From NCBI GenBank assembly GCA_016779015.1, contig JADHOK010000005.1, positions 1-27,241 on the forward strand: a stretch of DNA of 27,241 nt, written 5' to 3'. Position numbers and translations under genes: made by a program. Shown here piece after piece: positions 18,531-26,611 of this stretch. The stretch is from PS1 clade bacterium. Its GTDB lineage: Bacteria > Pseudomonadota > Alphaproteobacteria > RS24. Under the pieces are notes generated by a model. That model ran no database searches. It saw only the letters and a program-made list of their open reading frames with translations, and was not told where the DNA came from. The first letter of the stretch is position 1. Every line of letters begins with the position of its first letter.

Positions 18531-18558
18531 ATTATGTGTGCAAACAGCGTAGGGTCAA
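18531..18558 (-). promoter_or_regulatory. promoter for the polyprenyl diphosphate synthase gene
   Basis: On the minus strand TTGACC (18558-18553), preceded by C as in many alphaproteobacterial promoters, is followed after 16 bases by CATAAT (18536-18531). Both hexamers match at five of six positions. Transcription would start near 18524, leaving only about four bases before the ATG at 18520, in agreement with the missing Shine-Dalgarno. Confidence 0.5.
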
Positions 18559-18580
18559 GGAAAACAACTGAGACAAGACG

Positions 18581-19354
18581 ATGCAGGCCGATAGCGACGA
18601 AGCATATAGCCATGACGGCTTTTTGGGCGGGCGGCTGCGCCTGCGCCAGCCGCGCGTCGGTTTTCGCTCGGGCCATGATGCGGTTTTGCTGGCGGCCTCG
18701 GCCGATCCGGTGCAGGGCGGCCATGTGGCGGAGCTGGGCAGCGGTGCCGGTGTCGCCTCTTTGTGTTTTTTGGCGCGCCGCCAAGACGCACAGGTGACCG
18801 GCATAGAATATGACAGCGCCTTGGTCGCTTTGGCGCAGGCCAATGCGGCGGCCAATAATCTGGGCGAGAGGGCGCAGTTTCGCGAAGGCAATATCGCCGG
18901 CCTGTTCGGCGATTTGCATATGGTGGCCAATAGTTACGACGAGGTCATCGCCAATCCGCCGTTTCACGATATTGGCAGCGTGCCGGAAATCGACCATGAG
19001 AGCAAAGCGCGCGCCCATATCGGTGCGGCGGGGACGTTGGATAGCTGGGTCAAATGCGCTTGCGCGCTGGCTCGCGCCGGCGGTCACATTACTTTCATCC
19101 ATCGCGCCGATGCGCTCGACCGGCTGTTAACGGTGATGCATAGGCGGCTGGGTGATTTGCATGTGCTGCCGGTGCTACCCAAACCCGACCAAGCCGCGAC
19201 CCGCGTTCTGGTGCGCGGCAAGCGCGATGCGCGCGCCCCCGTCACGCTTTTGCCGCCGTTGATTTTGCAAGATGCTGACGGTCGGCCCAGCGCTGCGGCA
19301 GAGGCGGTTTTGCGCCATGGCGCGGCGCTTGCTTTTGGCAAGAACGGCGGGTAG
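18581..19354 (+). CDS. SAM-dependent methyltransferase, TrmN6/YfiC-like
   Basis: A 257-residue class I methyltransferase. The SAM-binding motif is ELGSGAGVAS (51-60) with the acidic ribose contact E76 in GIEYD, and the amino-methylase motif NPPF is at 125-128, indicating methylation of an exocyclic or ring-attached nitrogen. The N-terminal LRQPRVGFRSGHDAVLLAA block is typical of proteins annotated as tRNA1(Val) A37-N6 methyltransferase; substrate assignment is by similarity only. The start has a weak GAGA-type site. It is divergent from the polyprenyl synthase (60 bases between starts) and ten bases ahead of glyQ, an arrangement common in alphaproteobacteria. Confidence 0.87.
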   Translation: MQADSDEAYSHDGFLGGRLRLRQPRVGFRSGHDAVLLAASADPVQGGHVAELGSGAGVASLCFLARRQDAQVTGIEYDSALVALAQANAAANNLGERAQFREGNIAGLFGDLHMVANSYDEVIANPPFHDIGSVPEIDHESKARAHIGAAGTLDSWVKCACALARAGGHITFIHRADALDRLLTVMHRRLGDLHVLPVLPKPDQAATRVLVRGKRDARAPVTLLPPLILQDADGRPSAAAEAVLRHGAALAFGKNGG

Positions 19355-19364
19355 GTTCCGAAAA

Positions 19365-20270
19365 ATGAGTGACCGTTCCACCGGCGATAAGCCGCCCAGT
19401 TTTCAGGACCTTATTCTCAATTTGCAGCGCTATTGGGCTGATCAAGGCTGCGTGATTTTGCAACCCTATGATATGGAGATGGGCGCCGGCACGTTTCACC
19501 CGGCTACCGTGTTGCGGGCGTTGGGGCCACAGCCTTGGAATGCGGCTTATGTGCAGCCCTCGCGCCGCCCGACCGATGGCCGTTACGGCGAAAACCCCAA
19601 TCGTTTCCAGCATTACTATCAGTTTCAGGTCATTTTGAAGCCGTCGCCCGATAATATTCAACAGCTCTATCTCGACAGTCTTGAAGTGCTGGGCATTGAC
19701 CCGATGGCGCATGATATTCGTTTTGTCGAGGATGATTGGGAAAGCCCGACACTCGGCGCTTGGGGGCTGGGCTGGGAGGTCTGGTGCGACGGCATGGAAG
19801 TGTCGCAATTCACCTATTTCCAGCAAGTCGGCGGCATTGATTGCGAATTGGTCGCGGGCGAGCTGACTTATGGGCTGGAGCGCTTGGCGATGTATGTGCA
19901 GGGCACGGATAACGGTTTCGAGCTGGACTTTAATGGCCGCGATGATGACAAAGCCGTCAGCTATGGCGATGTCTTCCACCGCAGCGAGGTCGAGTTTTCG
20001 CATTATAATTTCGACGCCGCCAATACCGATATTTTATTCCGCCATTTTGAGGATGCGGAAGCCGAATGCATGCAATTGGTCGAAAAAGGGCTGGCGCTAC
20101 CGGCTTATGACCAGTGCATGAAAGCCAGTCATAATTTCAATTTGCTGGATGCGCGCGGCGTCATTTCAGTGACCGAGCGGCAAGCCTATATCGGCCGCGT
20201 GCGCGCATTGGCCAAAGCTTGCGCCGAGGCATGGCTGGACAACAGCCCTTCGGGAGGCAGCGATGGCTGA
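19365..20270 (+). CDS. glyQ: glycine-tRNA ligase alpha subunit
   Basis: A 301-residue class II synthetase alpha chain of the bacterial alpha2beta2 glycyl-tRNA synthetase, which activates glycine. The start at 19365 gives MSDRSTGDKPPSFQDLILNLQRYW, the family N-terminus after a short polar leader; the frame open to 19272 is rejected. Recognisable blocks are GCVILQPYDMEMGAGTFHP, then YVQPSRRPTDGRYGENPNR, EVWCDGMEVSQFTYFQQ and GELTYGLERL. The gene overlaps glyS by eight bases, ensuring linked translation of the two subunits. Confidence 0.98.
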   Translation: MSDRSTGDKPPSFQDLILNLQRYWADQGCVILQPYDMEMGAGTFHPATVLRALGPQPWNAAYVQPSRRPTDGRYGENPNRFQHYYQFQVILKPSPDNIQQLYLDSLEVLGIDPMAHDIRFVEDDWESPTLGAWGLGWEVWCDGMEVSQFTYFQQVGGIDCELVAGELTYGLERLAMYVQGTDNGFELDFNGRDDDKAVSYGDVFHRSEVEFSHYNFDAANTDILFRHFEDAEAECMQLVEKGLALPAYDQCMKASHNFNLLDARGVISVTERQAYIGRVRALAKACAEAWLDNSPSGGSDG

Positions 20271-22293
20271 GCTGCTGATCGAACTTTATTCGGAAGAGAT
20301 TCCGGCCGGCATGCAGGCCGCCGCCGCCGACCAATTGGCGCGCAAGGTCGAAGAGTTTCTGCACGGGTTTGGCGTCAAAGCCGACAGCATGACCAGCCAT
20401 GTCGCGCCGCAACGTTTGGCGCTTTTGGCCGCCGGTTTGCCGCAAAATCTGCCCGACCGCAAAGAGCAGCGCAAAGGCCCGCGTGTTGATGCGCCGGACA
20501 AAGCCATTGAGGGTTTTTTGCGCGCCAATGGTCTCGACAGCACCGATGGGTTGCAGGTCGAGGAAGATAAAAAAGGCGCATTTTATGTGCTCGATATTGA
20601 CGAGAAAGGCGGCCCGCTGAGCGATGCGTTGGCGGCCTTTATGCCTGGCATGATTGAGGCTTTTCAATGGCCCAAATCAATTCGCTGGGGCAGCGGTTCT
20701 TTGCGATGGGTGCGCCCGTTGCGGGCTATTTTGTGCCTGTTTGACGGTGCGCCGGTGACGTTCACTGTCGGTGGACTGACCAGCGGCGCGGTGACCTATG
20801 GGCATCGTTTTATGGCGCCCGAAGCGATTGAGATAAGCGACCCGCATGATTATGTCGGCGCTTTGGAGCGCGCGCATGTATTGGTCGATGCGGCGGTGCG
20901 CGAGGCGATGATTGCCGAGGGCGCGAGCCGCTTGGCAGAAGGCGTAAGCTGCACAGTGGCCGAGGACGCGGCGCTGATAAGCGAGACGGCGGGTCTGGTG
21001 GAATGGCCGGTGCCGCTGCTTGGAAAAATCGACGACGCTTTCATGGATGTGCCGGAGGAAGTGCTGATTTCGGTAATGCGCACGCATCAAAAATATTTTG
21101 CGCTGCGCGATAAGGACGCCAATCTGGCCCCCTATTTCATCACCATCACCAATATGGTGACCGAGGATGAGGGGGCTGCGATTATCGCCGGTAATGAGCG
21201 GGTGCTGCGCGCGCGCCTCTCCGATGGCCGCTTTTTTTGGGACCAAGACTGCAAACAAACCCTTGAGAGCCGCTTGCCGCAGCTTGAGAAAATCACTTTT
21301 CAGGCGCAGCTTGGCACAGTGGCAGCCAAGAGCCAGCGCATCGCCAAGCTGGCGAGCATAGTGGCTGAGGCGCTGTCGGCCGACGCCGAAGCAGCAGAAC
21401 AAGCGGCGCAGCTTTGCAAAGCCGATTTGGTTTCCGGCATGGTTTACGAGTTTCCCGAATTGCAGGGCATTATGGGCGGCTATTACGCGCAAAATGACGG
21501 GCTGGGCGATGCGGTAGCGGCCGCCATTCGCGACCATTACAAGCCGGCCGGGCCGGGCGATGCCATCCCCGCCACAGCCGAGGGCATGGCCGTCGCGCTG
21601 GCCGATAAAATCGACACGCTGACCGGTTTCTGGTCGATCGACGAAAAGCCGACCGGCTCCAAAGACCCGTATGCCTTGCGCCGTGCCGCGCTTGGTGTCA
21701 TTCGCATTTTGGTGGAGACCGACACTGCGCTGGCGCTGTCGCCGCTATTTGAAGAAGCGTTCAAATTGCACAAAACCGAAAAGCCGCTGATCGAAAAGCT
21801 GGTAGCTGAGCTGATGGCCTTTGTTGCCGATCGGCTGAAAGTGCATTTGCGCGGGCAGGGCATTTCGCATGATGTGGTCAATGCGGTGTTCGCTTTGGGC
21901 AGCGATGATGTTGTTGCCTTGGCGTCGAAATCGGCACAATTGAAAGCTTTCCTCGATAGCGAGGACGGGGCCAATTTGAAGGCCGCCTATACCCGCGCCA
22001 ATGGTATTTGCGCGCAGGCCAAACACGATAGCGATAAGGTTGATGCCGCATTACTGGCCGCCGCTGAGGAGCAGGCGCTGCATCAGGCGATTGCGGCGTT
22101 GGACGGCACGGCGGACGGCGCTTATGACCGACAGCTCGACGCGCTGGCAACTCTGCGCGCGCCGGTCGATGCGTTTTTTGAGGCGGTGATGGTCAATGAC
22201 GATGACGCCAAAATCAGGCATAATCGCTTATCTCTGCTGCAGGCATTGGTACAGAACATGCGCCGCGCAGCAGATTTTGATTTGATCGAATAG
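20263..22293 (+). CDS. glyS: glycine-tRNA ligase beta subunit
   Basis: A 676-residue tRNA-binding subunit of the alpha2beta2 glycyl-tRNA synthetase, close to the usual length of about 690. GGGAGG (20252-20257) five bases upstream fixes the start inside the end of glyQ. The N-terminus MAELLIELYSEEIPAGMQ is characteristic. The middle carries the conserved EVLISVMRTHQKYFAL and RFFWDQDCKQTL segments plus an HD-like region with GYYAQNDGLGDAVA. The C-terminus has the DALR-type anticodon-binding helices (about 560-676). It is followed after nine bases by ppdK. Confidence 0.98.
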   Translation: MAELLIELYSEEIPAGMQAAAADQLARKVEEFLHGFGVKADSMTSHVAPQRLALLAAGLPQNLPDRKEQRKGPRVDAPDKAIEGFLRANGLDSTDGLQVEEDKKGAFYVLDIDEKGGPLSDALAAFMPGMIEAFQWPKSIRWGSGSLRWVRPLRAILCLFDGAPVTFTVGGLTSGAVTYGHRFMAPEAIEISDPHDYVGALERAHVLVDAAVREAMIAEGASRLAEGVSCTVAEDAALISETAGLVEWPVPLLGKIDDAFMDVPEEVLISVMRTHQKYFALRDKDANLAPYFITITNMVTEDEGAAIIAGNERVLRARLSDGRFFWDQDCKQTLESRLPQLEKITFQAQLGTVAAKSQRIAKLASIVAEALSADAEAAEQAAQLCKADLVSGMVYEFPELQGIMGGYYAQNDGLGDAVAAAIRDHYKPAGPGDAIPATAEGMAVALADKIDTLTGFWSIDEKPTGSKDPYALRRAALGVIRILVETDTALALSPLFEEAFKLHKTEKPLIEKLVAELMAFVADRLKVHLRGQGISHDVVNAVFALGSDDVVALASKSAQLKAFLDSEDGANLKAAYTRANGICAQAKHDSDKVDAALLAAAEEQALHQAIAALDGTADGAYDRQLDALATLRAPVDAFFEAVMVNDDDAKIRHNRLSLLQALVQNMRRAADFDLIE

Positions 22294-22302
22294 GGCTGCG
22301 TC

Positions 22303-24963
22303 ATGGCGACACCCAAATTTGTCTATGCTTTTGCGGACGGGTTCGCCGAGGGTTCGGCGGAGATGACCGAATTGCTCGGCGGCAAAGGTGCCAATCTTGC
22401 CGAAATGTGCCGTATGGGACTGCGCGTGCCGCCCGGCTTCACCCTGACCAGCAGCGTCTGCACTTATTATAATGAGCATGAAGGGGCTTTCCCCGACGGC
22501 TTGAAGGGCCAGGTCGAGGACGCCATGGCGCGCTTGTCAGACGATATGGGACTGTATCTCGGCGACGATGAAAAGCCGCTTTTGGTGTCAGTGCGCTCAG
22601 GCGCGCGCGCCTCCATGCCGGGGATGATGGATACGGTGCTCAATCTGGGCCTCAATGATGTCACCGTGCTGGCGCTGGCTAAAAAGACCGGCGATGCGCG
22701 CTTTGCATGGGACAGCTATCGCCGTTTCCAACAAATGTATGGCGATGTGGTGATGGGCATCAGCCATGATTTCTTCGAAGATATTATCGACGATTATAAA
22801 TTTGAAAACGCGCTGTCTCTGGATGCCGATTTGGAGGCTGATGACTGGCAAGAAATTTCCGGCAAATTCGCCGCAATGGTCGAGCGCGAAGCGGGGCGGC
22901 CTTTCCCGCAAGACCCGCAGGAGCAGCTTTGGGGCGCCATCGGTGCGGTGTGTAATAGCTGGAACAACCAGCGCGCCACTGTCTATCGCCGCCTGCACGA
23001 TATTCCCGATGAATGGGGCACCGCTGTCACCATTCAGTCCATGGTGTTCGGCAATCTGGGCGATAAAAGCGCCACCGGCGTGGCTTTTACGCGCAATCCG
23101 TCCACCGGCGAGGACGCGCTTTACGGCGAATATTTGATGAATGCGCAGGGCGAAGATGTGGTGGCGGGTATTCGCACCCCGCTTTATCTGACCAAGGCGG
23201 CGCGCGAGGCGGCGCAAATGGACGATGCGTCTTTGGAGGAGCAATTGCCGGAAGTGCATACCGAGCTGGCGGCGATTTTCAAACGTCTCGAAAGCCACTT
23301 CAAGGATATGCAGGATGTCGAGTTCACCGTGCAAAACGGGCGGGTGTTTATTCTGCAGGCGCGGGCCGGTAAGCGCACTGTCGAAGCGGCGATTAAAATC
23401 GCCGTCGATATGGTCGCCGAGGGGATGATTGACGAAACCGAGGCGCTGATGCGCATTGAGCCGGTATCGCTCGAACATTTGTTGCACCCGACGCTCGACC
23501 CGCGGGCGCGCAAAAAAGTGCTGACCAAAGGCCTGCCCGCCTCGCCGGGCGCGGCCAGTGGTGTCATCGCTTTTTCCGCCGACCGCGCCGAAACGCTGGC
23601 CGGTCTCGGGCAAGATGTGGTGCTGGTGCGTATGGAAACCAGCCCTGAGGATATTCACGGCATGTATGCGGCGCGCGCTATTCTGACCTCGCGCGGCGGC
23701 ATGACCAGCCATGCGGCGGTGGTGGCGCGCGGGCTGGGACGGCCTTGCGTGTCGGGGGCCGGGCAATTGCATATTGATTACGACCGCCAAATTGCACAGG
23801 TCGATGAGCACGAGCTGAAAGAAGGCGATGTGATTACCGTTGACGGCACATCGGGGCGTATCATGCTGGGCGCGGTGCCGACATTGGAGGCGGAAATGAC
23901 CGGCGATTTCGGCACGCTGATGGGCTGGGCCGATGCGCGCCGCACCATGGGCGTGCGCACCAATGCTGAGACCACGCGCGACGCTGAGCGGGCGCTGCGC
24001 TTCGGCGCGGAGGGCATTGGGCTGGTCCGCACCGAGCATATGTTTTTCGATCCGGCGCGCATTGCGCTGGTGCGTGAGATGATATTGGCGGCCAATGCCG
24101 AGGCGCGCGAAAAAGCGCTGGCCCAGCTTTTGCCGATGCAACGCGATGATTTTTCCGGCTTATTTAAGACCATGGGCACGCGCCCGGTTACCATTCGGCT
24201 GCTCGACCCGCCTTTGCATGAATTTCTGCCCCGCCTTGAAGACGATATTGCCGGTCTGGCTACAGCCTTGGGGCAAAGCGAGGAGCAATTGCGCGGGCGC
24301 ATTGGCGAATTGGTGGAGAGCAATCCGATGTTGGGCCATCGCGGCAGTCGTCTGGGTATCACCGCGCCGGAAATTTACACCATGCAATTACGCGCCATTT
24401 TCGCCGCCATGGCCGCCAATAAACAGGCCACACCGGTGGAGATTATGTTCCCGCTGATTGTTGATGTTGCCGAGCTGCGCATTTTGAAAGCCTTGGTGCC
24501 GCCTTTGGCCGAAGAATATGGCATTGCGGATGATGCCTACCAACTCGGCACAATGATAGAAGTGCCGCGCGCCGCCATTATTGCCGATGAGCTGGCCACC
24601 GAAGCCGTGTTCTTTTCTTTCGGCACGAATGACCTGACGCAGACAGCACTGGGCATTAGCCGCGACGATGCGGCGGATTTTCTCCCCGCCTATGTTGGCC
24701 AAGGTATTATGGAGAATGACCCGTTTGCCAGCCTCGATGTCGCCGGCGTCGGCCCGATTATACAAATGGCGGTAGATAAAGGCCGCGCCGCGCGCCCCGA
24801 TTTGAAATTGGGCATTTGTGGCGAACATGGCGGTGACCCGGCATCGATTTCAGCGTTTTTTGAAATGGGCTTTGATTATGTCTCCTGCTCGCCTTTCCGC
24901 GTGCCGATTGCGCGCCTCGCCGCCGCGCAAGCCGCCATTAGGGCAGAAAACAAGGTCAAATGA
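22303..24963 (+). CDS. ppdK: pyruvate, phosphate dikinase
   Basis: An 886-residue enzyme interconverting pyruvate, ATP and phosphate with PEP, AMP and pyrophosphate. The N-terminal ATP-grasp domain starts with LLGGKGANLAEM and includes VSVRSGARASMPGMMDTVLN. The swivelling domain carries phosphoryl-accepting His470 in RGGMTSHAAVVARGLGRP. The C-terminal PEP/pyruvate TIM barrel has GIGLVRTEHMFF, then SFGTNDLTQTALG, and catalytic Cys839 in GICGEHGGDP. Length and motif order are complete. In alphaproteobacteria it supports gluconeogenesis or PPi-linked glycolysis. The weak AGGG site and nine-base gap from glyS suggest one transcript. Its TGA stop overlaps an ATG at 24960 (ATGA). Confidence 0.98.
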   Translation: MATPKFVYAFADGFAEGSAEMTELLGGKGANLAEMCRMGLRVPPGFTLTSSVCTYYNEHEGAFPDGLKGQVEDAMARLSDDMGLYLGDDEKPLLVSVRSGARASMPGMMDTVLNLGLNDVTVLALAKKTGDARFAWDSYRRFQQMYGDVVMGISHDFFEDIIDDYKFENALSLDADLEADDWQEISGKFAAMVEREAGRPFPQDPQEQLWGAIGAVCNSWNNQRATVYRRLHDIPDEWGTAVTIQSMVFGNLGDKSATGVAFTRNPSTGEDALYGEYLMNAQGEDVVAGIRTPLYLTKAAREAAQMDDASLEEQLPEVHTELAAIFKRLESHFKDMQDVEFTVQNGRVFILQARAGKRTVEAAIKIAVDMVAEGMIDETEALMRIEPVSLEHLLHPTLDPRARKKVLTKGLPASPGAASGVIAFSADRAETLAGLGQDVVLVRMETSPEDIHGMYAARAILTSRGGMTSHAAVVARGLGRPCVSGAGQLHIDYDRQIAQVDEHELKEGDVITVDGTSGRIMLGAVPTLEAEMTGDFGTLMGWADARRTMGVRTNAETTRDAERALRFGAEGIGLVRTEHMFFDPARIALVREMILAANAEAREKALAQLLPMQRDDFSGLFKTMGTRPVTIRLLDPPLHEFLPRLEDDIAGLATALGQSEEQLRGRIGELVESNPMLGHRGSRLGITAPEIYTMQLRAIFAAMAANKQATPVEIMFPLIVDVAELRILKALVPPLAEEYGIADDAYQLGTMIEVPRAAIIADELATEAVFFSFGTNDLTQTALGISRDDAADFLPAYVGQGIMENDPFASLDVAGVGPIIQMAVDKGRAARPDLKLGICGEHGGDPASISAFFEMGFDYVSCSPFRVPIARLAAAQAAIRAENKVK

Positions 24964-25067
24964 GCAACAATATTTTTGGGTCTGAAGGCGCTTGGCGAAA
25001 AAAGCAAATCAGCTTACTTAACTTTAACTGTATCAGCGTTATTTATGGGGGAAGAGCGAGGAACCCT

Positions 25068-25715
25068 ATGCTGCGACTGCTTGAATGGCTCGACTTGCGA
25101 TATATTTTCGGCCCCAGCCGCCCGTTTTTACTAAGGCTGGGCGCATTGGCCGTGATTATTTCCTTGAGCACTGAGATTATCGGTGGCCTGCGCAATCCTG
25201 AGCGCATTGTCAGCCGCGCGCCTGCGCCCTATCTGCCGCAAGTGGAATATGCGCGTGGGGAAAATCTGTTTCGCGGTTATAAACCTCTAGACAATACGGA
25301 AATGCTCGACGATGCGCAGAGATGTCTGGCGCAGGCGATTTATTTCGAAGCGCGTTCCGAACCGGAAGCCGGTTGGGAAGCGGTGGCCGATGTGGTCATC
25401 AATCGCGCTCAATCGACAAAATACCCCGGCACGATTTGCGGCGTGGTTTTTCAGGGCCAATATCGCCGTCATAAATGCCAGTTCTCGTTTGCATGTGACG
25501 GTCTTTCCGACCGCCCGAAACAGCGCGTATTATGGCGCAAAGCGCTGCGCATGGCGGGCAATAAGCTGGTCAATCTGCGCGCCGGCCCGGCTACGGCGCG
25601 GGCGACGCATTACCATGCCGATTATGTTGACCCGTATTGGAACCGCTCCATGGTCAAACTGGCTAAAATCGGCCGTCATATTTTCTACGATGACCGTCGC
25701 GTCAGCGACTACTAG
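25068..25715 (+). CDS. membrane-anchored cell wall hydrolase, SleB/CwlJ type
   Basis: A 215-residue protein starting at ATG 25068, five bases after GAGGA (25058-25062). An ATG at 24960 is in frame, overlaps the ppdK stop and would add 36 residues without obvious family character; it has a weaker AAGG site, so the start remains open. Residues 20-38 form a membrane anchor, followed by a linker, then the Hydrolase_2 domain (about 82-207): CLAQAIYFEARSEPEAGW with probable catalytic E94, VADVVINRAQS, the CQFSFACDG block, and ATHYHADYVDPYW. The family cleaves peptidoglycan; in non-sporulating alphaproteobacteria the role is cell wall remodelling, inferred from family. The 24964-25067 stretch is noticeably AT-rich and may hold a separate promoter. 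Confidence 0.85.
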   Translation: MLRLLEWLDLRYIFGPSRPFLLRLGALAVIISLSTEIIGGLRNPERIVSRAPAPYLPQVEYARGENLFRGYKPLDNTEMLDDAQRCLAQAIYFEARSEPEAGWEAVADVVINRAQSTKYPGTICGVVFQGQYRRHKCQFSFACDGLSDRPKQRVLWRKALRMAGNKLVNLRAGPATARATHYHADYVDPYWNRSMVKLAKIGRHIFYDDRRVSDY

Positions 25716-25741
25716 GCGTGATTTTTAAGCGTGATTTTTAG
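25716..25741. repeat. 13-base tandem duplication at the nadC 3' end
   Basis: GCGTGATTTTTA occurs at 25716-25727 and again at 25729-25740, a 13-base unit repeated with only the last base differing (A or G). It fills the gap between the convergent hydrolase and nadC genes; the second copy contains the nadC stop codon. It looks like a recent slippage or duplication event. No stem with a T tract is formed. Confidence 0.6.
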
Positions 25742-26604
25742 CTGATATCAATATCGAGGCCGAGGTCGAGCGTCAGTGCTGAATGGGTCAGCGCGCCGAC
25801 CGAGATGTAATCCACCCCGCTTTCAGCAATCCCCACCACCGTATCCTCGGAGACGCGGCCCGACGCCTCTAGCACGGCGCGGCCTTGGTTGATGGCGACC
25901 GCCTCGCTGAGCGTCGCGGGCGTCATATTGTCGAGCAGGACGATTTTGGCCCCCGCCGCAAGCGCTTCTTCAAATTGATCGAGCGTATCGACCTCGATCT
26001 CAATCGGCAGTCCGTCGGCTTTGGCATGCGCCGCATCGAGCGCCGCCGTGATGCCGCCGGCCACCGCTATGTGGTTGTCCTTGATAAGCAGCGCGTCATA
26101 TAGGCCGAAACGATGATTGGCACCGCCGCCGGCGCGCACCGCATATTTTTCCACCGCGCGCAGCCCCGGGGTGGTTTTGCGTGTGTCGCAAATCTTCGCT
26201 TGCGTGTGCGCCACCCGCGCCACCAAGCGCGCCGTCATGCTGGCAATGCCCGATAAATGCCCGAGATAATTGAGCGCCACGCGCTCGGCCGCCAGCAGCG
26301 CCCGCGCCGGGCCTTCAATCGTTGCAACATCATCGCCCGGTGAAAGCGCCTCACTATCGGTTTTGTGCGGCGTCACTTTCAGGCCGCTGGCATGGGCCAG
26401 AAACGCTGCTTTTGCTAGGTCAAGGCCGGCCAAAACGCCGTTTTCGCGTGCCCGGATGACGGCATGCGCTTGCGCCGTGTCGGGGATGACCGCTTGCGAG
26501 GTGACGTCGCCGCGCGTCTGCCAATCCTCAGCCAAGGCGGCGGCAATCAGCCCCTCGACCAAATCAGCAGGCAAAATCGGCAGCTCATCAGTGGCGGAAT
26601 GCAT
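25738..26604 (-). CDS. nadC: nicotinate-nucleotide pyrophosphorylase (quinolinate phosphoribosyltransferase)
   Basis: A 288-residue enzyme that joins quinolinate and PRPP to form nicotinate mononucleotide, the third step of de novo NAD synthesis. The substrate-binding motif is CDTRKTTPGLR (139-149), followed by EKYAV, GGANHRFGLYD with H164 and R165, and the LIKDNH lysine segment (173-178). The C-terminal barrel strands EIEVDT and IVLLDNM are typical. The start at 26604 lies seven bases after the nadB stop; the frame open to 26694 overlaps nadB and is rejected. With nadB it forms the expected nad operon; nadA is not seen in the window. Confidence 0.97.
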   Translation of the reverse strand: MHSATDELPILPADLVEGLIAAALAEDWQTRGDVTSQAVIPDTAQAHAVIRARENGVLAGLDLAKAAFLAHASGLKVTPHKTDSEALSPGDDVATIEGPARALLAAERVALNYLGHLSGIASMTARLVARVAHTQAKICDTRKTTPGLRAVEKYAVRAGGGANHRFGLYDALLIKDNHIAVAGGITAALDAAHAKADGLPIEIEVDTLDQFEEALAAGAKIVLLDNMTPATLSEAVAINQGRAVLEASGRVSEDTVVGIAESGVDYISVGALTHSALTLDLGLDIDIS

Positions 26605-26611
26605 AATCGGT

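Noticed and set aside
18521..19102. N-terminal extension of the polyprenyl synthase to 19102
   Set aside because: The extension is antisense to the methyltransferase gene, the family start fits 18520, and a promoter lies just upstream of 18520.
22597..24141. 514-residue minus-strand open frame opposite ppdK
   Set aside because: Shadow frame of a complete, strongly conserved enzyme gene; no ribosome site or motifs.
25014..25028. TTAC-N6-TTAAC upstream of the cell wall hydrolase as a CtrA site
   Set aside because: The first half-site is imperfect and the spacing is one base short.
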